A stretch of DNA of 64,000 nt from CAZNSX01 sp964575845 (GCA_964575845.1 CAZNSX010000002.1:653376-717375), one strand, 5' to 3'; shown: positions 52,737-61,683, counted from the stretch's first letter. Translations and numbers: made by a program. The notes: a model not told the origin generated them from the sequence alone.

Positions 52737-53609
52737 CTATACGGGCTGAAAGCTCACAACAAGCACCGCGCCGCCTACTATCATAAGAGCAGCGAATAAA
52801 AGATGCCGGCTCACGCTTTCGAGCTCACCCAGGAAGAGATGGGTCGCGAGGAGCGCAAGCAGCGGCTGGGCCTGGAAAAGGGGTATCACCAGGGAGACGC
52901 TCCCCTCACAGAGTGCACCGAAGAAGAAAAGATGCCCGAGAGAAGCGAAAAGACCCGCTGGGATAAAGTGGCGCAAGGCTTCCCTTTCGATTCGGAGGCC
53001 TTTCCCTTGAGGGAAGAAGAGGGAAGAGATGAGCAAGGCGCCCACGGCCGCTGAGGTTGAGAAGAATACCCCCAGGGTGGCTGAAGGGATAACGTTCAGG
53101 CCAGCCTTCCTAAGATTGGTGCTTCCGGCAAGCAAGAGGGCACCCAAGAGGGGGAAGATAAGGTCCCTCTTCCGCCAGCTTCCTCGCCGCCTCTCACCGG
53201 ATAGCAGCCCCATGCCCATCACTATGAGGCCCACTCCCAGCCAGAGAAAAAACCCTGGCCTCTCGTTGAAGAGGAGCACCGCCATCAGGATGGCGAAGAT
53301 GGGTGCAGAGCCTATCACAGGGGCCGTCCTTCCTAGCCCAAGGCGCGTGTAGCCGATGACACGGCAGAGGCTGCCCAATGCCGGGCCGATGAGCCCAGCG
53401 ATGATGAAAAAGAAAATCGCCTGAGCCATTAGGGGTGGTGTGCCCCCGAGGAGGAGGATTGCGCCAAAGATGAGGGTGGGTACGGCCTGTGTTAGAATCA
53501 CCGCCGTGATGACTGTGGAGTACCTGACGCCCAGGCGGACAAAGACGGCACCAGTCGAGTAGGAGGCAGCCGCGAGAAGGGTTTGAACTTCAGGAGGAAG
53601 AAAGCCCAC
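52737..53609 (-). CDS. EamA/DMT-family transporter
   Basis: 290 aa with about ten hydrophobic helices in two EamA repeats (IFAILMAVLLFNERPGFFLWLGV and PLFQAQPLLALLATHLFLGELES, each split over the loop). Probably exports or exchanges a small metabolite in the inner membrane; substrate unknown. Divergent from the ABC operon. Confidence 0.85.
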   Translation of the reverse strand: MGFLPPEVQTLLAAASYSTGAVFVRLGVRYSTVITAVILTQAVPTLIFGAILLLGGTPPLMAQAIFFFIIAGLIGPALGSLCRVIGYTRLGLGRTAPVIGSAPIFAILMAVLLFNERPGFFLWLGVGLIVMGMGLLSGERRRGSWRKRDLIFPLLGALLLAGSTNLRKAGLNVIPSATLGVFFSTSAAVGALLISSLFFPQGKGLRIEREALRHFIPAGLFASLGHLFFFGALCEGSVSLVIPLFQAQPLLALLATHLFLGELESVSRHLLFAALMIVGGAVLVVSFQPV

Positions 53610-53652
53610 GGAAAGCCCCTCCGGACACTGAAAAAATTAATAATCTAAAATA

Positions 53653-53683
53653 TTGAAGGTTGTAATTGTTCTGCACCTAATAT
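53653..53683 (+). promoter_or_regulatory. weak promoter candidate for the ABC transporter operon
   Basis: In the AT-rich 254-bp divergent region, TTGAAG (53653-53658) is followed after 19 bp by TAATAT (53678-53683). Spacing is long, so support is modest. Confidence 0.25.
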
Positions 53684-53863
53684 TAACCGAAAGGGAGAGT
53701 CGGCAAGACGGATTTTTGAGGTGAGAGGCAATCTTAAAGACCGGCAGTGGAATTCGAACCTCTTGATCGGCCTCGGCAAGGAGGTTATCTTAGAGGGGAG
53801 GGCCGGTGGGAGATGAATTTCTGCCGAGTGAGGGGAAGCGCGGTGAAGCCGGAGAGGGAAAAA

Positions 53864-55129
53864 ATGGTTAGAAGCTATGGTAGAGGCCGGAGGGAATTTC
53901 TGAGGCTGGGGGCCGCTCTCTTGGGCTCCTCTCTTTTCCCGGGCGCCCTTATCAAGGGAGCCTGGGCTCAAGGGGATAAGAAGTTCAAGCTAGGCTTCGC
54001 CGTGGCCCTTACAGGCGTCTTCGGCCGGGAGGGCCCCATGGTCAAGGATGCCTACCATTTGTGGCGCGATGTGGTGAACGCCCAAGGGGGAATCTTGGTT
54101 GGAGGTGAGCGCTATCCTGTGGAGACCATATTCTATGATGACAAGAGCACCCCGGGGGTCAGCGCCCGGCTTGTGGAAAAGCTCATAACCAGCGATCGGG
54201 TGGACCTCATCCTGGGTTCCTACGGTAGCAGTCAGGTTTTCGCGGCGAGTGCGGTGAGCGAGAAGTACGGCTTCCCCATGATAAGCGGTGGTGCCAGCTC
54301 TGACAAGCTCTTCGAAAGGGGCTTTAAATACTACTTCTCAACTCTGGGAAGGGCCACCGAAGAGGTGAAGGGTGCTTCCGAGGTTTTCTCGGTGGCGAGG
54401 CCAAGGCCGAAGAGAGTGGCCGTCGTGGCGGCCGACATCCTCTTTACCTCTCTTGCGGCCGAAGGGTTCAGAAAATATGCCGAGGCCAAGGGCCTCGACG
54501 TCATCCACTATGAGCTATTCCCGATGAGCCTGGAGGACTATAACTCAATGCTCCTGCGCGTGAAGCGCAAGGAGCCCGATGTGCTTCTTGTCGGCTCCCA
54601 CCTCCTGGTGTCCCTTAAGGTCATGCGGGCTCTCAAAGAGATTGACTTCGCCCCGAGAGGGATTGCTTTCAGCTACGGGCCTACGGTTCCGGACTTTGTC
54701 AGGGAGCTGGGTCCTGACGCCGAGGGGGTAGTGGGGGCTTCAGAATGGGTGCCGGAGCTTCCGTACCATGGCCCCGTTTTCGGCTCCTCCCGGGATTTTG
54801 CCAGGCTTTTCCGGGAGAGGTACGGCCGGGAGCCCGATTTTGTCGAGGCCGCCAGCGCTGCTGCCGCGGTGGCTCAGCATCTCGCCATTCAGCGGGCCGG
54901 GGTGGTTCCTCCTGTGGATGCCGAGGGAAGGCGGCGCATCATGGAGGAGCTCTACCGTCTGGACGAGATGACCTTCTATGGAAGGGTCAAATTTGCCGCA
55001 GACGGCGCCAATGAGGCCCACCCGCCCCTGGCCGTCCAGATCCAGGACGGTAAGAGGGTGGGCGTCTATCCAGAGGACCTGGTCGAAGGCAGGCTGCGTT
55101 ACCCCGTTAGTCCCTGGAAGGAACGCTGA
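53864..55129 (+). CDS. livK: branched-chain amino acid-type ABC transporter substrate-binding protein
   Basis: 421 aa from ATG 53864, preceded by GGAGAGGG; an upstream in-frame ATG at 53747 is less likely. A twin-arginine signal (GRGRREFLRLGAALLGSSLF) precedes a Leu/Ile/Val-binding fold: KFKLGFAVALTGVFGREGPM, VDLILGSYGSSQVFAAS and VGASEWVPELPY. Members bind hydrophobic amino acids but also aromatic acids, amides and urea. The adjacent acyl-CoA genes make an aromatic or alicyclic acid conceivable. It starts a five-gene liv-type operon. Confidence 0.9.
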   Translation: MVRSYGRGRREFLRLGAALLGSSLFPGALIKGAWAQGDKKFKLGFAVALTGVFGREGPMVKDAYHLWRDVVNAQGGILVGGERYPVETIFYDDKSTPGVSARLVEKLITSDRVDLILGSYGSSQVFAASAVSEKYGFPMISGGASSDKLFERGFKYYFSTLGRATEEVKGASEVFSVARPRPKRVAVVAADILFTSLAAEGFRKYAEAKGLDVIHYELFPMSLEDYNSMLLRVKRKEPDVLLVGSHLLVSLKVMRALKEIDFAPRGIAFSYGPTVPDFVRELGPDAEGVVGASEWVPELPYHGPVFGSSRDFARLFRERYGREPDFVEAASAAAAVAQHLAIQRAGVVPPVDAEGRRRIMEELYRLDEMTFYGRVKFAADGANEAHPPLAVQIQDGKRVGVYPEDLVEGRLRYPVSPWKER

Positions 55130-55246
55130 GCCCCTTTGACATCTCCCCTCTCCCTATGGTAGCAGAAGCCTCAGTACCGGGGCTGAAAGGTTAGACTCCC
55201 CCCGGGATAGACCGGCCTCAAGCTTGAATGAATGGAGGCCTGCTCT

Positions 55247-56119
55247 ATGCTCATCCTCTTCGGCCAGGGCCTACTGAACGGCCTCCTTTTGGGGGGCATC
55301 TACTCGGCCTACAGCGTGGGCTTCTCCCTCATATTCGGGGTCTTGGGCATAATGAACGTGGCCCACGGGGAGCTGGTCATGCTGGGCGCATTCTTGAGCT
55401 ACTGGCTGCTCAAGCTTCTGGGCTTGGACCCCTTCCTCTCCCTGCCCGCCGCTTTCCTGGCACTTTTCCTGTTTGGGTTTATCCTTCAGCGCGTTGTTTT
55501 AGACCGAGTAGTGGAAGCGCCCCCTCTGATGTCCCTTCTTTGCACCTTCGGCCTCTCCCTCATAATAGCCAATTCCGCCCTTCTCGTCTGGACGGCTGAC
55601 TTCCGCATGGTTACCACCTCTTACAGCGGTTTCAACGCAACCCTTGGCGGGATAGTGATTCCCTTAGCCCGGTTCATCACCTTCTTCATAGCCCTGGCTC
55701 TAGTCGGTAGCCTCTATCTATTTCTCAATCGGACGGAACTGGGCAGAGCCATCCGTGCCACCGCGCAAGACCGGGAGGTTGCCCGCCTCATGGGAGTGGA
55801 TGTTCGGCGCATCCATGCGCTGACCTTTGCCCTGGGCGCGGGGGTGACGGGGGTGGCGGGGGCCCTCGTGACAGCATTCTTCCCCATCTATCCGTACATG
55901 GGTGAGAGCTATACCCTCTTTGCCTTCTGTGTGGTGGTGCTGGGGGGGATGGGCTACATCCCGGGGGCCCTTTGGGGTGGGATGACCCTGGGCATCGTAC
56001 AATCGCTCACAGTAACCTTCCTCAGCTCCGGCCTATCCCTGGTAATCACTTTCCTTCTGCTCTTCTTCATGTTGCTCCTGAGGCCCAGGGGGATTGCGGG
56101 AAGAGGGATAGTGGAATGA
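55247..56119 (+). CDS. livH: LivH-type ABC transporter permease
   Basis: 290 aa from ATG 55247, eight bases after GGAGG; a nearer ATG at 55232 contains that ribosome site and is less likely. About eight membrane helices, with NVAHGELVMLGAFLSYWL and the EAA-like cytoplasmic loop ATAQDREVARLMGVDV. Overlaps livM by 4 bp. Confidence 0.93.
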   Translation: MLILFGQGLLNGLLLGGIYSAYSVGFSLIFGVLGIMNVAHGELVMLGAFLSYWLLKLLGLDPFLSLPAAFLALFLFGFILQRVVLDRVVEAPPLMSLLCTFGLSLIIANSALLVWTADFRMVTTSYSGFNATLGGIVIPLARFITFFIALALVGSLYLFLNRTELGRAIRATAQDREVARLMGVDVRRIHALTFALGAGVTGVAGALVTAFFPIYPYMGESYTLFAFCVVVLGGMGYIPGALWGGMTLGIVQSLTVTFLSSGLSLVITFLLLFFMLLLRPRGIAGRGIVE

Positions 56120-57060
56120 GGAGCGCGGCTGGGGAAAAGTTTCCCCTAAGGACGCTATGGCTCATGGCTCTCATGGGAGCCCTCGCTCTCGCTCCCTTTT
56201 TGCTCACGGGCTACCGCCTGAGGCTCCTCACCACCGTATTCATGTGGATAGGGCTTGCTGGCTCCTGGAACCTTATCACGGGCTACACGGGATACATTGA
56301 CTTTGGCCCCGCGGCCTACTACGGCATCGGCGCCTACACCACGGGGATCCTCATGGCAAAGGGCGGCCTTCCCTTCTTCCCCTCAGTTCTCCTCGGGGGT
56401 CTTTTTGCTTCCCTTGTGGCTCTTCCCGTGGGGATTCCGACCCTGAGGCTCAGGGGCGCCTACTTCGCCATCGCCACCCTGGCCTTTGCCGAGGCCATGA
56501 AGCAGCTCACCCTCGAGTGGGATGGCCTCACGGGGTTGCGGCTCACGGGAGGAAGCCATGGCCTCATCCTCCCCTTGAGCCAAAGCTACAACCTTTTCTA
56601 TTATGCCATGCTGGTGATAATGTTCCTGGTTCTGCTGACCACTTGGTGGGTTGAGCGCTCCAAGTTCGGTTACGGGCTCAAGGCCATCCGAGAGCGGGAG
56701 GAGGCCGCCATGGCCATGGGGGTGAATGCCCTGAGGCTGAAGCTCGGCGCTTACCTCCTGAGCGCCTTCTTCTTAGGTCTCATAGGGGGAACGGCAGCCT
56801 ACTGGCTCACCTACATAAATCCCAACGATGTGTTCACCCTGATGATAACCATTCAGATGGTTGTGATGGTCCTCTTGGGTGGGTTGGGAACTCTCCTGGG
56901 CCCGGTCCTGGGAGCGACCTTCCTCACCCTCGTATCGGAGGTGCTCTGGGCACAGTTCATCTATACCTATCTCATCATCCTTGGGGTGATCATAGTCTTT
57001 ATCGTCATCTTCATGCCCCGTGGTATTATGAGTATTTTCACGGAGGGAGGCCGCCCCTAA
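56116..57060 (+). CDS. livM: LivM-type ABC transporter permease
   Basis: 314 aa from ATG 56116, overlapping the livH stop (ATGA). About ten membrane helices; YIDFGPAAYYGIGAYTTG and the loop KFGYGLKAIREREEAAMAMG are LivM signatures. Forms the permease with LivH. Ends 15 bp before livG. Confidence 0.93.
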   Translation: MRSAAGEKFPLRTLWLMALMGALALAPFLLTGYRLRLLTTVFMWIGLAGSWNLITGYTGYIDFGPAAYYGIGAYTTGILMAKGGLPFFPSVLLGGLFASLVALPVGIPTLRLRGAYFAIATLAFAEAMKQLTLEWDGLTGLRLTGGSHGLILPLSQSYNLFYYAMLVIMFLVLLTTWWVERSKFGYGLKAIREREEAAMAMGVNALRLKLGAYLLSAFFLGLIGGTAAYWLTYINPNDVFTLMITIQMVVMVLLGGLGTLLGPVLGATFLTLVSEVLWAQFIYTYLIILGVIIVFIVIFMPRGIMSIFTEGGRP

Positions 57061-57075
57061 GGGGGCTAAGGAGGT

Positions 57076-57798
57076 ATGGCTTTTTTCGAATGCCTGGGCC
57101 TAACCAAATCCTTCGATGCTCTCAAGGCTCTATCAGATTTCGGGCTCACCCTTGAGAGGGGGGAGGTGGTGGGCGTCATCGGTCCCAACGGCGCCGGAAA
57201 GACCACCCTCTTCAACCTCATCACGGGGCTCCTCAGGGCCGATTCCGGGGAGATATATTTTAAGGGGAAACCCATAGCGGGAAAGCCGCCTCACGAGATT
57301 TGCCGTCTCGGCATTGCCCGCACCTTCCAGGTGGCCCAGCCCTTCGGCGGGATGAGCGTCCTGGAGAACGCGCTCGTAGGAGCCCTCTATGGGGGGGGGC
57401 TGGGGCTCAGGGCGGCGCAGGAGAAGGCCATGGAAAGCCTCGAGCGGGTGGGCCTGGGCTCCTTCGCAAATATCCGGTCAGCCAACCTCACCGTGGCCGA
57501 CAGCAGGCGCCTGGAGCTGGCTAGGGCTCTTGCCACGGGAGCGGAGCTTGTCCTCATGGATGAGACAATGGCAGGCCTGACGGTCCGGGAGATGGAGGAA
57601 GCCCTTAAGGTGGTCGAGGAGGTCAGCCTTGCGGGCAGGGGCATCATCCTCGTGGAGCACATCATGCGGGCAGTGACAGGGGTTTGCGGCCGGGTTGTGG
57701 TTCTCGATTTCGGCAATAAGCTGACCGAGGGGAGCCCCCGAGAGGTCATGGAAGACCCCCGAGTCATCGCAGCCTACCTGGGGGAGAAATATGCTTGA
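57076..57798 (+). CDS. livG: LivG-type ABC transporter ATP-binding protein
   Basis: 240 aa. Walker A GPNGAGKTTLFNLITG and Walker B LVLMDETMAGL are intact. The signature segment reads LTVADSRRLELARAL instead of the common LSxGxQRRLEIARAL, losing the usual LSGGQ-like serine-glycine; the asymmetry may be tolerated because LivF has a perfect signature. Overlaps livF by 8 bp. Confidence 0.93.
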   Translation: MAFFECLGLTKSFDALKALSDFGLTLERGEVVGVIGPNGAGKTTLFNLITGLLRADSGEIYFKGKPIAGKPPHEICRLGIARTFQVAQPFGGMSVLENALVGALYGGGLGLRAAQEKAMESLERVGLGSFANIRSANLTVADSRRLELARALATGAELVLMDETMAGLTVREMEEALKVVEEVSLAGRGIILVEHIMRAVTGVCGRVVVLDFGNKLTEGSPREVMEDPRVIAAYLGEKYA

Positions 57799-58510
57799 GC
57801 TCGAGCGGGTGAGCGTCTCCTACGGAAACGTGAGAGTCCTTTGGGATGTCTACCTCAGGGTTGGGGAAGGGGAGGTGGTGACCCTCATAGGGCCAAATGG
57901 CGCCGGAAAGAGCACCCTCCTCAAAACCATAATGGGGCAGCTCACGCCCTGGCGGGGGCAGGACGGAAGAGGTTCCATACTTTTCAGAGGGGAGCATATC
58001 GAGGGGATGGCCACCGAGGCGATAGTTCGACTTGGCATCGCGCTCGTGCCCGAAGGCTCCAGGGTCTTCCCCGAGATGACGGTGTTGGATAACCTCAAAA
58101 TGGGCTCCTTTATTCCGAGAGCCCGTGCCCGGAGGGATGAGACCTTGGAGGGCGTTTTCAGCCTTTTCCCCCGCCTCGAGGAAAGAGGGGGCCAGCTGGC
58201 GAGAACGCTGAGCGGCGGCGAGAGGCAGATGCTCTCGGTGGGGAGGGCCTTGATGTCATGCCCCGACCTCCTTCTTCTGGATGAGCCCTCTCTGGGCCTT
58301 CAGCCCACCCTCGTGAGCCAGACCTTTGAAGCGCTCGCGGAAGTGAATCGGCGGGGAGTGACGGTTCTCCTTGTGGAGCAGAAGGTCTCATTCGCCCTGG
58401 AGATGAGCCGGAGGGCCTATGTGCTGGAGAGGGGCAGGGTAGTGCTTGAGGGGGAAGGCGGCGAGCTCATGAGGAGGGAGGAGGTGAAGAGGGCTTATTT
58501 CGCTCTTTAA
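57791..58510 (+). CDS. livF: LivF-type ABC transporter ATP-binding protein
   Basis: 239 aa. Walker A GPNGAGKSTLLKTIMG, signature LSGGERQMLSVGRAL and Walker B LLLLDEPSLGL are all intact. With LivG it powers the LivHM permease. Last gene of the transporter operon, followed by a strong terminator. Confidence 0.94.
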   Translation: MLELERVSVSYGNVRVLWDVYLRVGEGEVVTLIGPNGAGKSTLLKTIMGQLTPWRGQDGRGSILFRGEHIEGMATEAIVRLGIALVPEGSRVFPEMTVLDNLKMGSFIPRARARRDETLEGVFSLFPRLEERGGQLARTLSGGERQMLSVGRALMSCPDLLLLDEPSLGLQPTLVSQTFEALAEVNRRGVTVLLVEQKVSFALEMSRRAYVLERGRVVLEGEGGELMRREEVKRAYFAL

Positions 58511-58517
58511 AAGGGAG

Positions 58518-58559
58518 GGAGGGGGCATCCCGATGGCGCCCCCTCCTCTTTTATTTTTT
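58518..58559 (+). terminator. rho-independent terminator after the liv operon
   Basis: Perfect 9-bp stem GGAGGGGGC (58518-58526) with GCCCCCTCC (58538-58546), 11-nt loop, followed by TCTTTTATTTTTTT. It begins 8 bp after the livF stop and its tail reaches the stop codon of the convergent acyl-CoA dehydrogenase. Confidence 0.9.
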
Positions 58560-59766
58560 ACTCCATGGGCGGCAGGTCGTAGAGAACCTTGGCCGCCTTC
58601 AGGGCCAGGATCTGGTTGCAGCCGTCCGAGTGGAGGAAGGAGGTGGCATCCCTGAGGTACTTCTCCATGGGGAAGTCCCTCATGTAGCCGTAGCTGCCGA
58701 AGACCGTGAGGGCCTGCTTGCAGACCTCAAAGGAGACCTCCGCGGCGAAGATCTTGGAGAGCATGGCGAGGCTCGGGTCCACTTCTTCCTCGCCGCTTGC
58801 GGCGTTCCAGGCCGCCTTCCAGAGGTAGCAGCGCGCGGCATCTATCTTCATGCGGCAGTCGGTGAGGAGGAGCTGAATGGCCTGGTGCTGGATGATGGGC
58901 TTTCCACCCTGCACCCTCTCCTTGGCGTACTCCACCGCCGCCTCATAAGCGGCACGTGCCGACCCCAGCACGGTGGCCCCGGCCTGGATGTTACTCCCCT
59001 CCCGGACGATGAATTGGACCACATCCGCCAGGCCCCGGCCTACCTGCCCCAGCAGGTTATCCTTTGGTATCCGGCAGTTGGAAAAGACAAGCTCCCCGTT
59101 CCACACGAGGCGCTGCCCCATCTTGTCCTCCACCCTTCCTATGGAAAAGCCAGGCGCGTCATGGGGGACGAGAAATGTGCTGATCCCCTCCCAGACGCTG
59201 ACATCGGGGTCAGTGCGCGCAAATACGAGGTAGAGCTTCGAGATGCCGGCATTGGAGATGAAGTGCTTGGTCCCATTGATGACCCACTCGTTCCCTTCGA
59301 GTTTGGCCGTGGTCTTGACGCCATACTTGGGGTTCTCATAGGGGAGGATGCCGTCAGAGCCTGATCCCGGCTCGGTGATGCAGATGCTGAGCACGTACTC
59401 ATCGTCATCCCGAAAGCTCGGCAGGAACCGCTTTTTCTGCTTATCATTGCTCAGGTGGCAGATTATGCCGCAGATCTTCCAGACCTGGTCCAGGCAGACG
59501 GTGAATCCCAGGTCCCCAACGGCCAGTTCCTCGCCCAGGACGACCCGCGTGAGGATGTCGGCGTTCATGCCGCCCCATTCTTCGGGCAGCGTCATGGTAC
59601 GGAGGCCCAGCTTGGAGGCCTTGCGCAGCAGGTCAAAGGAGAAGCACTCCTTCGGGTCCTGCTTGCGGTCGAGTTCCGCGGCGACGGGCTTGAGTTCCTT
59701 TTCTACGAAATCCTTGGCCATGTTCTTGAGCATGAGCTGCTGTTCGGAGAGCTTGAATTCAACCAT
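58558..59766 (-). CDS. acyl-CoA dehydrogenase with Asp at the usual catalytic-Glu position
   Basis: 402 aa, full-length flavoprotein: N-terminal helices, TEPGSGSD FAD segment (about 151-158), and a C-terminal domain ending in the RDA motif. Where medium-chain enzymes have YEG with the catalytic Glu376, this protein has S380-D381-G382. Another Asp, D93, lies in the substrate-pocket stretch CLDQVWKICG. Alicyclic acyl-CoA dehydrogenases of anaerobes are known to depart from the Glu base in this way, so a cyclic or unusual acyl-CoA substrate is plausible. Neighbours: liv-type transporter and an alcohol-dehydrogenase-like gene. Confidence 0.88.
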   Translation of the reverse strand: MVEFKLSEQQLMLKNMAKDFVEKELKPVAAELDRKQDPKECFSFDLLRKASKLGLRTMTLPEEWGGMNADILTRVVLGEELAVGDLGFTVCLDQVWKICGIICHLSNDKQKKRFLPSFRDDDEYVLSICITEPGSGSDGILPYENPKYGVKTTAKLEGNEWVINGTKHFISNAGISKLYLVFARTDPDVSVWEGISTFLVPHDAPGFSIGRVEDKMGQRLVWNGELVFSNCRIPKDNLLGQVGRGLADVVQFIVREGSNIQAGATVLGSARAAYEAAVEYAKERVQGGKPIIQHQAIQLLLTDCRMKIDAARCYLWKAAWNAASGEEEVDPSLAMLSKIFAAEVSFEVCKQALTVFGSYGYMRDFPMEKYLRDATSFLHSDGCNQILALKAAKVLYDLPPME

Positions 59767-59976
59767 CGGATGCCTCCTCTCGGAACGAAAATTAGGATGG
59801 AAGCAGGGAGCAGTCTCGACCCCGTGCCGCGGGCCCAGGCTTGAAGATCCCCGCCTGCAAAGAGAGCCCTCCTTTTAATGCACTTACTAGGGGCTCCAAT
59901 GGACCCGAATGTCAATGGCAGGTCTCACTGAAAATCTCGGATTGGATTTCCCAGAGAAAAGTGAGGAAAACTTTGA

Positions 59977-59989
59977 GTGCTTTTAGCAC
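59977..59989. promoter_or_regulatory. inverted repeat, candidate operator
   Basis: GTGCT-TTT-AGCAC, perfect 5-bp arms, ending 13 bp before the -35 element of the 60218 gene promoter. Position suits an activator or repressor site; the binding protein is unknown. Confidence 0.35.
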
Positions 59990-60001
59990 ATCTAAGAAGA
60001 G

Positions 60002-60031
60002 TTGACAAGGTCTCCCAGATTTATTTAAAGT
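60002..60031 (+). promoter_or_regulatory. putative sigma-70 promoter of the 60218 gene
   Basis: TTGACA (60002-60007) followed after 18 bp by TAAAGT (60026-60031, four of six consensus positions). Leader length would be about 180 nt. Confidence 0.45.
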
Positions 60032-60217
60032 TAGATGCCGGGAGGGTCGTAAGGGCCCTTTTCTTTCAGCTGCTGGGCGACTTATTTCTTTAGGTATTCA
60101 CTTTCCAGGCTTCTCAAAAGGGGCCAGAGGGCGGGAGGAGGCACTCGCTCAGGGGGTCATCCTCATTTCCGCTGCTTCTCTTCTTTTCTCCGCATTTCCT
60201 TCCGAGAGGAGGTTGTC

Positions 60218-61264
60218 ATGAAAGCGATGGTGATGCATAAGCTGGGAGGGCCGGTGAAGCTCGAGGAAAGAGATGTGCCCAAGCCCGGCCCTGGAGAGGC
60301 CCTGATAGATGTCAAAGCCACGGGTGTCGGCCTCACGGTGGTCATCATGAAGGCCAACCCCGACCTGGTGACGAGCCTGCCTCGGGTCATAGGTCACGAG
60401 GTGGCGGGCGTTGTGGCTGAGGTTGGCCCGGGGGTGCAGAACGTAAAGGTGGGGGACCGAGTCACCATGCATTTTTACCTTACCTGCGGAACCTGCAGCT
60501 TCTGCCGCTCGGGCAAGGAGACGCTATGTGATAACTTCAGGGGCTTTGTGGGTATGGCCTGCGACGGGGGCTACGCGGAGTACATGACTATCGAAGCAAA
60601 GAACCTCTGCCCCATCCCCGATGAGGTCTCTTTTGAAGATGCGAGCATCGCGGCGGACGCCATCTGCACCCCCTACCACGCCTGCACCCGAGAGGCCAAG
60701 GTCAAGCCCGGGGATAACGTGCTCGTGATCGGCGCGGGAGGGGGTGTCGGCATCCACATGGTCCAGATGGCCAATATCATGGGCGCGAAGGTGCTGGCGG
60801 CCGATGTGACAGATGAAAAGCTGTCCCTCGCCAAGGAGTGGGGAGCACGGGCGCTCATTAACCCCAAGAAGGTGGACATGGCCGAGGAAGTCCTGCGCGT
60901 GACAGATGGCAAGGGCGCCAATTCGGTTATTGACATCGTGGGCTCCAAGGAGACGCTTGAGGGTTCGATAAAGTCGCTGGCAAAACTAGGAAAGCTGTTA
61001 ATCATAGGGTTCCGGCCCCCTGCGGTCTTCAAGACGGACCCCTCTTTCATCCTGGATCCCATCACCTTTCTCATTAATGGCTACGAGATGCATGCTTCAA
61101 AATACGCTAACCTGACGGAAATCTTGGCCACTCTTGAAACAGTCCGCGAGGGGAAGATTAAACCCGTCATCACCCAACGCTTCCCGCTCGAGGATGCTGA
61201 AAAAGCTCACCAGCTCCTTCAGGAGAACAAGGTGGCGGGTAGGGCTGTATTGATTCAGGAGTGA
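60218..61264 (+). CDS. alcohol dehydrogenase-like MDR protein lacking the catalytic-zinc cysteine
   Basis: 348 aa, ATG after GAGAGGAGG. MDR fold with structural-zinc cysteines C90, C93, C96, C104 (CGTCSFCRSGKETLC) and cofactor motif VIGAGGGVGIHMVQMA. The catalytic-zinc region keeps GHE (H60, E61), but the expected Cys near residue 37 is missing (ATGVGLTVVIM). This points to altered or lost active-site zinc. Such enzymes include hydroxyacyl-CoA and enone-type reductases. It is divergent from the acyl-CoA dehydrogenase and overlaps an acyl-CoA dehydrogenase remnant by 4 bp. Confidence 0.85.
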   Translation: MKAMVMHKLGGPVKLEERDVPKPGPGEALIDVKATGVGLTVVIMKANPDLVTSLPRVIGHEVAGVVAEVGPGVQNVKVGDRVTMHFYLTCGTCSFCRSGKETLCDNFRGFVGMACDGGYAEYMTIEAKNLCPIPDEVSFEDASIAADAICTPYHACTREAKVKPGDNVLVIGAGGGVGIHMVQMANIMGAKVLAADVTDEKLSLAKEWGARALINPKKVDMAEEVLRVTDGKGANSVIDIVGSKETLEGSIKSLAKLGKLLIIGFRPPAVFKTDPSFILDPITFLINGYEMHASKYANLTEILATLETVREGKIKPVITQRFPLEDAEKAHQLLQENKVAGRAVLIQE

Positions 61265-61407
61265 GAGCCCTGGCCCTCAAGGTGTGGGGCGGGATGGGCT
61301 ACATGCGGAACGCGCCCGTTGAGAAATACCTGAGGGATGTGGCCTCTTTCCTGCACTCAGATGGCTGCAACAACATCCTTCAACTAAAAGCCGTGCCCAT
61401 GCTTTAG
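61261..61407 (+). pseudogene. C-terminal remnant of an acyl-CoA dehydrogenase gene
   Basis: A 48-codon frame opened by GTG within the MDR stop (GTGA) reads GGMGYMRNAPVEKYLRDV then FLHSDGCNNILQLKA, matching the last 40 residues of the acyl-CoA dehydrogenase at 58558-59766 (SYGYMRDFPMEKYLRDA, FLHSDGCNQILALKA). All upstream domains are missing. The junction lies at the MDR stop, suggesting that an adjacent or overlapping dehydrogenase gene was deleted internally, or recombined with its homologue. It includes the same Ser-Asp-Gly active-site variant. Confidence 0.85.
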
Positions 61408-61683
61408 GCGGGAAGGCAAGAGGAGAGGAAAGGGCCTTTCAGAGGTGTCAAAGCTTTTGAAAGGTCTGACAAATGGGAGATCATGAAGCTTGAGCCTCTC
61501 CTGTGGGGAAGTGTTCTCACGGGCCTTGCGGTTTCGGGGTGGGGGGCCTATTGTATCCTTTTTTATAGCCCCTAAGAACATTGCTCGACCAAGTTCTTCC
61601 CCCTGGGGCTCCCAAGGCTGCTTCTCGCGTTTAGGGCATTGAGGAGCGGGAGGAGTGTGTGAAGAAAAGGGAGCGCCATCACC
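61408..61683. other. intergenic region, nothing recognised
   Basis: 276 bp between the dehydrogenase remnant and the sugar dehydrogenase gene. No gene, RNA fold or clear promoter was identified. Confidence 0.4.

Larger units (their letters stand above)
59767..60217. other. divergent intergenic region between two degradation genes
   Basis: 451 bp with no gene. It contains an inverted repeat at 59977-59989 directly followed by a good promoter at 60002-60031. A long pyrimidine-rich stretch (60160-60205) precedes the GAGAGGAGG ribosome site of the dehydrogenase-like gene. Confidence 0.5.
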
